From CAMLIZ01 sp966212505 (GTDB taxonomy: Bacteria; Pseudomonadota; Gammaproteobacteria; Burkholderiales; Burkholderiaceae_C), in NCBI GenBank assembly GCA_966212505.1, contig CBIHRS010000017.1:51270-115269 (forward strand): a DNA stretch of 64,000 bases, read 5' to 3'. Under the pieces are notes generated by a model. The model had not been told where the DNA came from, ran no database searches, and saw only the letters and a list, made by a program, of their open reading frames with translations. Position 1 is the stretch's first letter; each line of letters begins with the position of its first letter. Below, in pieces: positions 47,867 to 57,650 of this stretch. Made by a program: the position numbers and the translations under genes.

Positions 47867-48847
47867 CTACCAGCCGATGAAGGCATCGCGGCCTTGCACC
47901 GCGAGCGTGACGCGCCGGCCGACGGGCAGGCACACCTTGGTCGGCACATGCCCGTAAGGCAGGCCGGTGAGGATGGGCGTCTTGGTGATCGAGCGCAGGT
48001 AGTCGATCACCGTGTTGATGTTGTAGCCGCGGTCGAGCGGCGACTTGGTGTACGCGGTGAACGCACCCAGCACGATGGCGCGCTGCGCATCGAGCACGCC
48101 AGCCTGGTGCAATTGCAGCAGGCTGCGCTCGATGCGGTAGGGATGCTCGTTCACGTCCTCGAGGAACAGCACGCCGCCCTTGATGCGCGGGAAGTGCGGC
48201 GTGCCCAGCAGCGACAGCACCACGCAGAGGTTGCCGCCCCACAGCCGGCCGGTGACGTCGAGCCCGTCGAAGCCGGCCTCGGTGCGGAAGCCCACGGCCT
48301 CGAGCTCGCCGCCCATCGCCTCGATGAAGCAGCCTTCGGTCACGTCGTCGAGCTCGGCCGGATCGGCGCTGCGGCCGAAGTCGTCGCAGGCCAGCGGGCC
48401 GGCCCACCAGCCGCCGGCATGGCTGCAATGCCCATCGTGCTGATGGTCATGGCTGTGGCGCACGCGCTCGGGGCCGCCGGCGCCATGCGCCAGTGCACCG
48501 AGCTGCAGTGCGGTGACGTCGCTGTAGCCCACCCAGCGCAGGCCATGCTCGATGCTGCGCGCCATCAGCGGCCAATCGATGCGGTCGAGCAGGCGCGTGA
48601 GGCCATAGCCGCCGCGGCTGGCGAGCGCAACGCACAGCTCGCCATCGACCGCGCGCTGCGCAATGCGATGCAGCGCGCCGAGGCGCTGTTCGTCGGTGCC
48701 GGCGAAGCGCTGGTTGCGTGCCAGCGCCGTCTCGTCGACGCTCACCGCGAAGCCATGCTGCTTCAGCCGCCGCACGGCGCGCTTCAGCGCGGCGGGATCG
48801 GCCACCACGCCGGCGGGCGAGAAGATCACGAGGTTCTGCTGGGTCAT
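47867..48847 (-). CDS. ldcA: LD-carboxypeptidase with His-rich insert
   Basis: The 326-aa S66-family peptidase should cleave the L,D bond of muropeptide tetrapeptides in murein recycling. The nucleophile is S109 in WVGYSDVTAL. The following GGNLCVVLSLLGTP, FLEDVNEHPYRIER and GLPYGHVPTK hold the Glu and His of the triad. A stretch at 131-143 (HSHDHQHDGHCSH) holds six His and one Cys just after the nucleophile helix and looks like a metal-binding insert. It overlaps tadA by four bases. Confidence 0.9.
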   Translation of the reverse strand: MTQQNLVIFSPAGVVADPAALKRAVRRLKQHGFAVSVDETALARNQRFAGTDEQRLGALHRIAQRAVDGELCVALASRGGYGLTRLLDRIDWPLMARSIEHGLRWVGYSDVTALQLGALAHGAGGPERVRHSHDHQHDGHCSHAGGWWAGPLACDDFGRSADPAELDDVTEGCFIEAMGGELEAVGFRTEAGFDGLDVTGRLWGGNLCVVLSLLGTPHFPRIKGGVLFLEDVNEHPYRIERSLLQLHQAGVLDAQRAIVLGAFTAYTKSPLDRGYNINTVIDYLRSITKTPILTGLPYGHVPTKVCLPVGRRVTLAVQGRDAFIGW

Positions 48848-49446
48848 GTGGGGTCTTCCGACGTGGGAGGAACGTCGTCGAGGGGTTCGATGATCTGCCC
48901 GACGGGAATCGGCTCCTCGGAGGGAGCGTCGGGCCGCGGTTCGGCGGCGCGGGCGGCCTGGGCTTCGGCCTTCTGCTGCGCGCGCCGCTCGGCGAAGAAC
49001 TGGCGCAACAGCGCGCCGCACGGGCCTTCGAGCACGCCGCCCTGCACCAGCGTGTGATGGTTGAGCCTGCGGTCGGCGAACAGGTCCATCACCGAGCCGG
49101 CCACGCCGGTCTTGGGATCGCGCGCGCCGAACACCACGCGCTTGAAGCGCGCATGCATCAGCGCCATCGCGCACATCGCGCAGGGCTCGAGCGTCACGTA
49201 GAGCTCGCACTCGGGCAGGCGGTAGTTCTCGAGCAGCTGCGCCGCATGGCGCAGCGCCACGATCTCGGCATGCGCCGTGGGATCGTGCGTGGTGATCGGC
49301 CGGTTGTAGCCGGTGGCAATGACCTGGCCCTCGCGCATGATCACCGCGCCCACCGGCACTTCGCCGACCAGCCACGCGTTGTGGGCCTGGTCGAGCGCGA
49401 TGCGCATCGCGTAGTCGTCGGCGGGGGTGATCTCGGGGTCGCTCAT
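48844..49446 (-). CDS. tadA: tRNA-specific adenosine deaminase
   Basis: The 200-aa enzyme converts A34 to inosine in tRNA-Arg(ACG). The zinc site is H59-A-E61 (HAEIVAL) with PCAMC (C89 and C92), and ARDPKTGVAGSV is a family tRNA-contact block. A 35-residue Ala/Glu/Pro-rich tail after RAQQKAEAQAARAAE extends the usual length of about 160. The ATG at 49446 is used, and its stop overlaps the ldcA start (ATGA). Confidence 0.95.
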   Translation of the reverse strand: MSDPEITPADDYAMRIALDQAHNAWLVGEVPVGAVIMREGQVIATGYNRPITTHDPTAHAEIVALRHAAQLLENYRLPECELYVTLEPCAMCAMALMHARFKRVVFGARDPKTGVAGSVMDLFADRRLNHHTLVQGGVLEGPCGALLRQFFAERRAQQKAEAQAARAAEPRPDAPSEEPIPVGQIIEPLDDVPPTSEDPT

Positions 49447-49450
49447 CGTG

Positions 49451-49693
49451 TCAGGGCTCGGCGCCGGACGCGGCGCGGTCGGCAGCCTGCTGCATCGCGC
49501 GCTCCACGTCCTGCTGCACGCGCTGCGGCAACTGCTGCGGACGCTCCGTGGCCGCAACGTCAGGGCTGCCGGTCATGGCGGGAGACGCCACGGTTCGTGC
49601 CGCCTGCGACTGCGCCTGCAGCTGCTTCTTCGCGACCATCCCCACCACCGCCAGGACGATCAGCAGGCTCACGATGCTGAACAAGGCCTTCAT
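49451..49693 (-). CDS. Small single-membrane-segment protein
   Basis: The 80-aa product begins MKALFSIVSLLIVLAVVGMVAKKQ, one membrane segment (residues 4-21) with inside-positive flank. A polar, Gln-rich tail follows with the amphipathic QRVQQDVERAMQQAADRAA. No known domain is recognised. It is four bases from the tadA start and probably co-transcribed. Its conservation upstream of tadA in related species would be the main test. Confidence 0.6.
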   Translation of the reverse strand: MKALFSIVSLLIVLAVVGMVAKKQLQAQSQAARTVASPAMTGSPDVAATERPQQLPQRVQQDVERAMQQAADRAASGAEP

Positions 49694-49715
49694 GGCTCGG
49701 TTCTCCGTTTCGTGA

Positions 49716-50276
49716 TCATCCTCGCAGCGGCCAGCGCCCGAGCGGCAGATGCTGCGTGCGGCCGAGCAGGCTGTGCACCAGCACGAACTCGCCCACCGTC
49801 CAGCGCACCGGCTCGACCGGCTGCTCCGGCACCGCCTGGTCGTCGTAGAGCAGCGTCAGGTGCGGCGTGAAGCGCGCCTCGACCCGGCGTGCGAGCCCGA
49901 CATGGACCAGCGCTTCGCCCAGCGTGCGATGAAAGGCACCGAGCGCCGCGGCGCCCTCCCCGCCGAGCAGCACGAAGGGCTTGCGGAACTGCCGGCGGTT
50001 GAAGCTGGCGGCACGATCGAACACCACCTCGAAGGGCCGGGCCACGACCGATGCCGCAGCCCGCGTGGCCACGTCGACGATGTCGGCCGGCAGCCCCGCA
50101 TGGTCGCCCAGAAAATGCAGCGTGACGTGAAACCGCCCCGAGGGCAGCGGACGGCCCCGCAGGCCGTGCGTCTCGCGCAGGCGTTGCGCCAGGCGCTCCA
50201 CGGCCGAGGCCGCCGCAGCATCGGGGAAGACGGCAAAGAACAGCCTGTCGGTCGGCCGGAGCGGTATGGCCTCCAT
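49716..50276 (-). CDS. thpR: RNA 2',3'-cyclic phosphodiesterase
   Basis: The 186-aa 2H phosphoesterase has both histidine motifs, H50-V-T (RFHVTLHFLG) and H139-L-T (FTPHLTLLYD). RLFFAVFPDAAA is the family's start. It hydrolyses cyclic phosphate ends on RNA. It lies between guaA and the small membrane gene, with 22 bases to the next start. Confidence 0.9.
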   Translation of the reverse strand: MEAIPLRPTDRLFFAVFPDAAAASAVERLAQRLRETHGLRGRPLPSGRFHVTLHFLGDHAGLPADIVDVATRAAASVVARPFEVVFDRAASFNRRQFRKPFVLLGGEGAAALGAFHRTLGEALVHVGLARRVEARFTPHLTLLYDDQAVPEQPVEPVRWTVGEFVLVHSLLGRTQHLPLGRWPLRG

Positions 50277-50302
50277 CGCCCGATGCCAGCTTCATCGCCC
50301 GA

Positions 50303-51889
50303 TCATTCCCACTCGATGGTCGCGGGCGGCTTGGACGACACGTCGTAGGTCACGCGGTTGATGCCGCGCACCTCGTTGATGATGCGGCTCGACACCCGCT
50401 TGAGCAGGCTGTAGGGCAGCTCGGCCCAGTCGGCCGTCATGAAGTCGGTGGTCTGCACCGCGCGCAGCGCCACCACGTAGTCGTAGGTGCGGCCGTCGCC
50501 CATCACGCCCACGCTCTTGACCGGCAGGAACACGGTGAAGGCCTGGCTGGTGAGGTCGTACCAGCTCTTGCCGGTGGCGGGGTCGATGGCGGCGCGCAGT
50601 TCCTCGATGAAGATCGCGTCGGCGCGGCGCAGCAGGTCGGCGTATTCCTTCTTCACCTCGCCCAGGATGCGCACACCCAGGCCGGGGCCGGGGAACGGGT
50701 GGCGGTAGACCATCTCAGGCGGCAGGCCCAGGGCCACGCCCAGTTCGCGCACCTCGTCCTTGAACAGGTCGCGCAGCGGCTCCAGCAGCTTCAGGCCCAG
50801 CGTCTCGGGCAGGCCGCCCACGTTGTGGTGGCTCTTGATCGTGGTGGCCTTCTTGGTCTTGGCACCGCCCGACTCGATCACGTCGGGGTAGATCGTGCCC
50901 TGGGCCAGCCACTTGGCGCTCTTGAGCTTCTTCGCCTCGGCCTGGAACACCTCGACGAACTCGCGGCCGATGATCTTGCGCTTGGCCTCAGGGTCGGTCA
51001 CGCCCTTGAGGTGGCCGAGGAACTGCTCGCTCGCATCCACGTGGATGACCTTGGCATGCAGCCGGCCTGCGAACATCTCCATCACCATGCGGCCTTCGTC
51101 GAGGCGCAGCAGGCCGTGGTCGACGAACACGCAGGTGAGCTGGTCGCCGATCGCGCGGTGGATCAGCGCGGCGGCCACGCTGGAATCGACGCCGCCCGAC
51201 AGGCCGAGGATCACCTCCTCGTCGCCCACCTGCTCGCGGATGCGGGCCACGGCTTCCTCGATGTGGTCGCGCATGATCCAGTCGGGCCGAGCGCCAGCGA
51301 TCTGCAGCACGAAGCGCTCGAGCAGCTCGCGGCCCTTCACGGTGTGCGTGACCTCGGGGTGGAACTGCACCGCGTAGTAGCCACGCGATTCGTCGGCCAT
51401 GCCGGCGATCGGGCAGCTGGGGGTGCTGGCCATCAGCTGGAAGCCCGGGGGCAGCTGGGTCACCTTGTCGCCATGGCTCATCCACACCTTCAGCATGCCG
51501 TGGCCCTCGGGGCTGCGGAAGTCTTCGATGCCGTCGAGCAGCCGGGTGTGGCCGTGCGCCTGCACCTCGGCATAGCCGAACTCGCGGTGCGTGCTGGCCT
51601 CGACCTGGCCGCCCAGCTGCACCGTCATCGTGAACATGCCGTAGCAGATGCCCAGCACCGGCACGCCGAGCTCGAACACCGCCTTCGGCGCACGCAGGTC
51701 GTGCTCTTCATAGGTACTGGCGTGGCTGCCCGACAGGATGATGCCCTTGGGCGCGAATTCGCGGACGAACTCATCCGACACGTCGTTCGGATGGATCTCG
51801 CAGTAGACGTGCGCTTCGCGGATGCGGCGCGCGATCAGCTGCGTGACCTGGGAGCCGAAATCGAGGATGAGGATCTTGTCGTGCTGCAT
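50303..51889 (-). CDS. guaA: GMP synthase (glutamine-hydrolysing)
   Basis: The 528-aa enzyme makes GMP from XMP. The glutamine amidotransferase half has nucleophile C82 (LGICYGMF) and AVQFHPEVTH. The synthetase half has the PP-loop LSGGVDSSVAA. The C-terminus RINEVRGINRVTYDVSSKPPATIEWE is the dimerisation end. guaB lies upstream on the same strand across an intervening MFS gene, which makes a GMP-branch cluster. Confidence 0.97.
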   Translation of the reverse strand: MQHDKILILDFGSQVTQLIARRIREAHVYCEIHPNDVSDEFVREFAPKGIILSGSHASTYEEHDLRAPKAVFELGVPVLGICYGMFTMTVQLGGQVEASTHREFGYAEVQAHGHTRLLDGIEDFRSPEGHGMLKVWMSHGDKVTQLPPGFQLMASTPSCPIAGMADESRGYYAVQFHPEVTHTVKGRELLERFVLQIAGARPDWIMRDHIEEAVARIREQVGDEEVILGLSGGVDSSVAAALIHRAIGDQLTCVFVDHGLLRLDEGRMVMEMFAGRLHAKVIHVDASEQFLGHLKGVTDPEAKRKIIGREFVEVFQAEAKKLKSAKWLAQGTIYPDVIESGGAKTKKATTIKSHHNVGGLPETLGLKLLEPLRDLFKDEVRELGVALGLPPEMVYRHPFPGPGLGVRILGEVKKEYADLLRRADAIFIEELRAAIDPATGKSWYDLTSQAFTVFLPVKSVGVMGDGRTYDYVVALRAVQTTDFMTADWAELPYSLLKRVSSRIINEVRGINRVTYDVSSKPPATIEWE

Positions 51890-51913
51890 GGTGGACGGCG
51901 GTTGGGCAGGAAA

Positions 51914-53191
51914 TCAGGGCACGGGATGGGCGCCGCTCATCGCGGCGCGCTGCTGGCGCATGCGCGAGAAATGGCGCAATGCGATCAGCGTGGCAAAGGT
52001 CTGCAGGAGGGCGCAGAAGTAGTACGGCGCGCCGACGCGCCAGTCGTTGTGCGGCAGGTGCGAGACGAACCCCAGCATCGTGGGCCCCAGCACCGGCGCG
52101 ATCACGGCCATCAGGCTGTTCAGCGAGGCCACGGCGCCCATGGCTTGGCCCTGCATGCGCGGATCGGCGGCATTCGAGACGATGCTCTGGATCGAGGTCT
52201 GCGCCGCGAAGCCGAGCACGTTGCAGAAGATCACCGCATACATCATCCAGCCTTCGGTGGCCGCGCCCCACAGCGCGTAGCACAGGCTCGACGAGATGAG
52301 GCCCATCACCGCGAGGCGCTGCGCCGACCAGCGCTTGAGCATGCGGCCGACCAGCATGCCCTGCACCAGCGCCGACATCACGCCCACGGCAAACAACGAC
52401 CAGCCGTTTTCCCACGGGCCCCAGCCGAAGCGCATCTGCGTGTAGAGCACCCAGGTGGTGTGCAGCATGAACTGCGCAAGGCCCGACAGGCCGATCACCA
52501 CCACCAGCGCGCCGACGCCGCGCAGCTCGCCCAGCGCCTTCAGCGAGGCCACCGGGTTGGCCTTCTTCCAGTCGAAGGGGCGGCGGCGCTCCTTCGGCAG
52601 CGACTCGGGCAGCACGAAGAAGCCGTAGAGCCAGTTGAGCATCGCCATGCCGCCGGCCACGAAGAACGGCAGGTGCAGGCTGTAGCGGCCCAGCAGGCCA
52701 CCCATCACCGGGCCCAGGATGAAGCCCATGCCGAACATCGCGCCCAGCAGGCCGAAGCGCTTGGCGCGCTGCTCGGGCGGCGTGATGTCGGCCACGTAGG
52801 CATTGGCCACCGCAGCATTGGCCATCAGCGCGCCGCTGAACAGGCGCACCGCGATCAGCATCCACAGCGCGGTGGCCAGGCCGGTGACAAAGAAGCTGAC
52901 CGCCAGGCCCGAGAAGCCCATCAGCAGCACGGGGCGGCGGCCATAGCGGTCGGACAGCGCGCCGAGGATGGGCGAGCCGAAGAAGCTGGCGATGCCGAAC
53001 GTGAAGGCGACGACACCGTACCAGTGCGCCTGCTCCGACGGCGAATCGGTGAAGGTGCCCACGAGCGCGGGCAGCACCGGGATGATCAGGCCGATCGACA
53101 CCATGTCGATCAGCACGGTCAGCATGATGAAGGGCATGCTCGCCTGCCGCTTTGCGGGTGCGGTGGGGGCGGATGTCGTGTCAGTGGTCAT
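51914..53191 (-). CDS. MFS transporter (TetA/DHA1-like)
   Basis: The 425-aa transporter has twelve membrane segments. The MFS loop GALSDRYGRRPVLL follows helix 2, and the antiporter motif GLLGAMFGMGFILGPVMGGLLG lies in helix 5. The pattern matches TetA(B/C)-like efflux pumps, so drug or metabolite export is likely. The substrate is unknown, and it should not be labelled a tetracycline determinant on this evidence. It lies between guaB and guaA on the same strand. Linkage to purine export is only a guess. Confidence 0.9.
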   Translation of the reverse strand: MTTDTTSAPTAPAKRQASMPFIMLTVLIDMVSIGLIIPVLPALVGTFTDSPSEQAHWYGVVAFTFGIASFFGSPILGALSDRYGRRPVLLMGFSGLAVSFFVTGLATALWMLIAVRLFSGALMANAAVANAYVADITPPEQRAKRFGLLGAMFGMGFILGPVMGGLLGRYSLHLPFFVAGGMAMLNWLYGFFVLPESLPKERRRPFDWKKANPVASLKALGELRGVGALVVVIGLSGLAQFMLHTTWVLYTQMRFGWGPWENGWSLFAVGVMSALVQGMLVGRMLKRWSAQRLAVMGLISSSLCYALWGAATEGWMMYAVIFCNVLGFAAQTSIQSIVSNAADPRMQGQAMGAVASLNSLMAVIAPVLGPTMLGFVSHLPHNDWRVGAPYYFCALLQTFATLIALRHFSRMRQQRAAMSGAHPVP

Positions 53192-53253
53192 GCAATCCCT
53201 GTAAACGCCGCGCCCGGCGCTCGGGCCGGGCGGGTTGGCAACGCGCTGCTGGA

Positions 53254-54723
<1,470 letters not shown>

Positions 54724-54748
54724 GAGAAAGCTCCAGACGCAAAAGCGG

Positions 54749-54754
54749 ATTATA
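54749..54754 (-). promoter_or_regulatory. guaB -10 element
   Basis: A perfect TATAAT on the minus strand, 26 bases from the guaB ATG. The -35 region is weak. It sits in the divergent interval shared with the DUF4124 gene. Confidence 0.55.
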
Positions 54755-54857
54755 CGGAGGTGTGGCGTTTGTCCCATTCCGGGCATTTGTCACGATTCGA
54801 CACACAGGGGTGGGGGACTACACTTCCCCTGCCTGGAACCGCCCTCAAAAGAACGCA

Positions 54858-55361
54858 ATGTCCCGCTCGCGCCTCCCTCTGCTGATCGCCACTGCCGCCC
54901 TCGCCGCCTGCTGGAGCCTGAGCGCCCAGGCGCAATGGAAATGGCGCGACAAGGACGGCATCCACATCAGCGATCGGGCGCCGCCGCCGGAGGTGCTCGA
55001 CAAGGACATCCTGCAGCGGCCGGCCGGCAAGACGCCGGCCCCGGCCGTGGTCACCGCTCCGGCAGCGGCACCCTCCGCAGCCGCGTCGGCCGGCGCCGAC
55101 AAGCGCCTCGACAAGGAGTTGGAGGCGCGCCGCAAGAAGGCCGAGCAGGAACAGGCCGCCAAGGACAAGCAAACGGCCGATGCCGACGCTGCGCAGCGCG
55201 CCGACAACTGCACCCGCGCGAAGAGCCACCTGGCCGCGCTCGAAAGCGGCCAGCGCATGGCCCGCTACAACGAGAAGGGTGAGCGCGAGATCATCGACGA
55301 CAAGGCCCGCGCCGAAGACATCGAGCGCACCAAGGCCGCGATCACGGCCAACTGCAAATAA
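54858..55361 (+). CDS. DUF4124 family exported protein
   Basis: The 167-aa product has a signal peptide (LPLLIATAALAACWSLSAQAQ, cut near residue 25). The DUF4124 core (QWKWRDKDGIHISDRAPPPEVLDKDI) follows, then a Lys/Gln/Ala-rich coiled coil and C-terminal block DKARAEDIERTKAAITANC. The family is widespread in beta- and gamma-proteobacteria and its function is unknown. It is divergent from guaB and converges on rnfH with a 7-base gap. Confidence 0.85.
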   Translation: MSRSRLPLLIATAALAACWSLSAQAQWKWRDKDGIHISDRAPPPEVLDKDILQRPAGKTPAPAVVTAPAAAPSAAASAGADKRLDKELEARRKKAEQEQAAKDKQTADADAAQRADNCTRAKSHLAALESGQRMARYNEKGEREIIDDKARAEDIERTKAAITANCK

Positions 55362-55368
55362 GAGCCGC

Positions 55369-55656
55369 TCAGCGTTTCGCCGGCCGCTGCCCGCGATAGC
55401 GCTGGCGCCGCGCTTCCTTGGGGTCGACCCGCAAGGGCCGATACACCTCCACCCGATCGAGATCGCGCAGCCGCGTGTCCAGCGGCTGCCGCCGCCCCCA
55501 GATGCCGGCGCAGACATCATCGGTGTCGAGCTGCGGATGGCGCTGCAGCAGCCCGCTGGCATGCAGCGCACGGCGCAGCGAGCTGCCCTCGGGCAACTCG
55601 ACCAGGCTGCGGTCGACCTCGCCCGGGCCGGGGCTGAACACCACCTCGATCTTCAT
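55369..55656 (-). CDS. rnfH: RnfH family ubiquitin-fold protein
   Basis: The 95-aa protein begins MKIEVVFSPGPGEVDRSLVELPEGSSL and ends DLDRVEVYRPLRVDPKEARRQRY, the RnfH/UPF0125 signature with a beta-grasp fold. Its ATG overlaps the ratA stop by four bases. In E. coli the equivalent (RatB) follows RatA. The function is unclear and an antitoxin role is not proven. Confidence 0.9.
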   Translation of the reverse strand: MKIEVVFSPGPGEVDRSLVELPEGSSLRRALHASGLLQRHPQLDTDDVCAGIWGRRQPLDTRLRDLDRVEVYRPLRVDPKEARRQRYRGQRPAKR

Positions 55657-56111
55657 CGCACGCCGTAGACCTGCTCGGCCCGCTTCACGAAGGAATCGAC
55701 GAAGGTGTTGGCCACGCGGTCGAACACCGGGCTCACCACCGCCTCGAGCGCGCCGCTGCTGAAGGCGTAGCACATCTCGAACTCGATCTTGCAGGCGGCC
55801 GATTCGCCGTTGGCATTGGGGCTGCCCAGCGGCAGGAACTGCCAGGTGCCATCGAGCCGCGAGAACGGCCCGTCGACCAGCCGCACGACCACCGATTGGC
55901 CGGGCACATGCTCGTTGCGGGTGGTGAACGCGTGGCGTACGCCGGCATAGGCCAGCGTCAGCCGGGCGGTCATGCCGGTTTCGGTGCGCTCGAGGATCTC
56001 GGCCTTTTCACACCACGGCAGGAAACGGGGATAGTCCTGCACCGCGGTCACCAGCTCGTACATCTCACGCGGCGTGTACCAGAGCAGGACCGTCTTTTTC
56101 ACGTGCTTCAT
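55653..56111 (-). CDS. ratA: RatA-like START-domain protein
   Basis: The 152-aa protein has the SRPBCC/COQ10 fold, with REMYELVTAVQDYPRFLPWCEKAEIL and the C-terminal FDRVANTFVDSFVKRAEQVYG. E. coli RatA inhibits 70S assembly. The family also includes CoQ-binding Coq10, so either role is possible. It starts at ATG 56111 and is divergent from smpB, the order seen in E. coli. Confidence 0.9.
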   Translation of the reverse strand: MKHVKKTVLLWYTPREMYELVTAVQDYPRFLPWCEKAEILERTETGMTARLTLAYAGVRHAFTTRNEHVPGQSVVVRLVDGPFSRLDGTWQFLPLGSPNANGESAACKIEFEMCYAFSSGALEAVVSPVFDRVANTFVDSFVKRAEQVYGVR

Positions 56112-56159
56112 ACAATCGCCGGATTGTAGGGGGCCACCCCGGCCCCAATCTTGGAACCC

Positions 56160-56627
56160 ATGTCCGCCCTGATCGCAGAAAACCGCCGCGCCCGTTTCGA
56201 ATACCACATCGAAGAGCAGTTCGAGGCCGGTGTCGTGCTCACCGGCTGGGAGATCAAGGCCATCCGCGCCGGCCAGGTGCAACTGACCGACGGCTACGTC
56301 GTCATCCGCGATGGCGAGCTGCAGCTGATCGGCTGCCGCATCAATGCGCTGCGCAGCGCCTCCACGCACGTGCGCCCCGAGGCCGACCGCACCAAGAAGC
56401 TGCTGATGCACAAGGAAGAGATCCGCCGCCTGATCGGCAAGGTCGAGCAGAAGGGCTTCACGCTGGTGCCGCTGAACCTGCACTACAAGGGCGGCCTGGT
56501 GAAGGCGGAGATCGCGCTGGCCAAGGGCAAGGCGCAGCACGACAAGCGCGAGACCGAGAAGAAGCGCGACTGGGAGCGCGAGAAGGGCCGGCTGATGCGG
56601 CACAAGGTTTCTTCCAACAAGGAATGA
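56160..56627 (+). CDS. smpB: SsrA-binding protein SmpB
   Basis: The 155-aa protein guides tmRNA to stalled ribosomes. The OB fold begins IAENRRARFEYHIEEQFEAGVVLTGWEIKAIRAG. The charged C-terminal tail (RETEKKRDWEREKGRLMRHK) enters the mRNA channel. The ATG at 56160 is preferred over a TTG at 56151. Its promoter region overlaps the 5' end of ratA. tmRNA (ssrA) itself is not in this window. Confidence 0.97.
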   Translation: MSALIAENRRARFEYHIEEQFEAGVVLTGWEIKAIRAGQVQLTDGYVVIRDGELQLIGCRINALRSASTHVRPEADRTKKLLMHKEEIRRLIGKVEQKGFTLVPLNLHYKGGLVKAEIALAKGKAQHDKRETEKKRDWEREKGRLMRHKVSSNKE

Positions 56628-56642
56628 GCCAGCCTTCAGGGC

Positions 56643-57617
56643 TCAGCCGAAGCGCGCCTTGTAGTCGCTGGGCGCCACGCCCAGCCGCTTGACGAACGCG
56701 CGGCGCAGGTTGTCTTCCGACTGGAAGCCGGTGCGCCGCACCACCTCCTTGACCGTCACCCGCCCGGCCTCGAGCAGACGGCAGGCCGCCTCCAGCCGCA
56801 GCTGCGCCAGCAGCTGGGCCGGCGTGGCGCCGAGCTCATCGGCCAGGTGGCGATGCAGGCTGCGCGGTGACAAGGCCAGGGCCGCCGCCATGTCAGCCAC
56901 CGCCACGCGCTGCCGCAGGCGCGGCCGCAGCCACGTGGCCAACCGCCCGCCCAGGCCATCGTCAGCCGACTGCGCCAGCAGGTCGGCGCTGAACTGGCGC
57001 TGGCCGCCGGGCCGCTTCATGTGCACGACCAGCCGCTTCGCCACGCGCAACGCCATCGCGCGGCCTAGGTCTTCTTCCACCAGCGCCAGGCACAGGTCGA
57101 TGCCGGCGGTGACGCCTGCCGAGGTGTAGACCGCGCCGTCCTTCACGTGGATCGCGTCGTCGTGCAGCTTCACCTCGGGATACAGGCGGCGGAAGGTGTC
57201 GGCATCGCGCCAGTGCGTGACTGCGCGCCGGCCATCGAGCAGCCCGGCCTGCGCCAGCAGGAACGCGCCGGTACACACCGAGCAGCAGCGCCGGGCCCGG
57301 GTCCACGCGCCGGCGATGCGGCGCAGCAGGCCGGTATCGCGCAGCGCCTCGGCCACACCGGCGCCGCCGGCGACGATGAAGGTTCCATCGGTCAGCTCAC
57401 GGGCAGACGGCCAGCGCTCCGTATCGACCGCGATCCCCGCCGACGACCGCACCAGCCCGCCCTGCTGCGACACGATGCGCACGTCGTAAGGCCGCTGCGC
57501 CGGCATCTCGTCGGCCGCGGTGGCGAACACCTGCGCCGGCCCGGTGGCGTCGAGCAGCTGGAAGCCCGGGAACACGGCGATGCGCACCTTGTGCGGCTTG
57601 GCAGGATTTGTCGGCAT
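56643..57617 (-). CDS. GlxA-family transcriptional regulator (DJ-1 + AraC domains)
   Basis: The 324-aa regulator has an N-terminal DJ-1/PfpI-like domain (VRIAVFPGFQLLDATGPAQVF, SVCTGAFLLAQAGLLDGRRAVTHW). A C-terminal AraC helix-turn-helix pair follows (VADMAAALALSPRSLHRHLADELG and VKEVVRRTGFQSEDNLRRAF). The DJ-1 domain in such proteins usually senses a small molecule. It is divergent from the following DJ-1-family gene with only 33 bases between starts, so it probably controls it. Confidence 0.92.
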   Translation of the reverse strand: MPTNPAKPHKVRIAVFPGFQLLDATGPAQVFATAADEMPAQRPYDVRIVSQQGGLVRSSAGIAVDTERWPSARELTDGTFIVAGGAGVAEALRDTGLLRRIAGAWTRARRCCSVCTGAFLLAQAGLLDGRRAVTHWRDADTFRRLYPEVKLHDDAIHVKDGAVYTSAGVTAGIDLCLALVEEDLGRAMALRVAKRLVVHMKRPGGQRQFSADLLAQSADDGLGGRLATWLRPRLRQRVAVADMAAALALSPRSLHRHLADELGATPAQLLAQLRLEAACRLLEAGRVTVKEVVRRTGFQSEDNLRRAFVKRLGVAPSDYKARFG

Positions 57618-57650
57618 GTTGGCATTCTCGCCAACACCCGCCGCGGCACC

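Noticed and set aside
51914..53191. Tetracycline resistance gene
   Set aside because: It is TetA-like only at the fold and motif level. The chromosomal position between guaB and guaA and the native codon use point to a housekeeping exporter.
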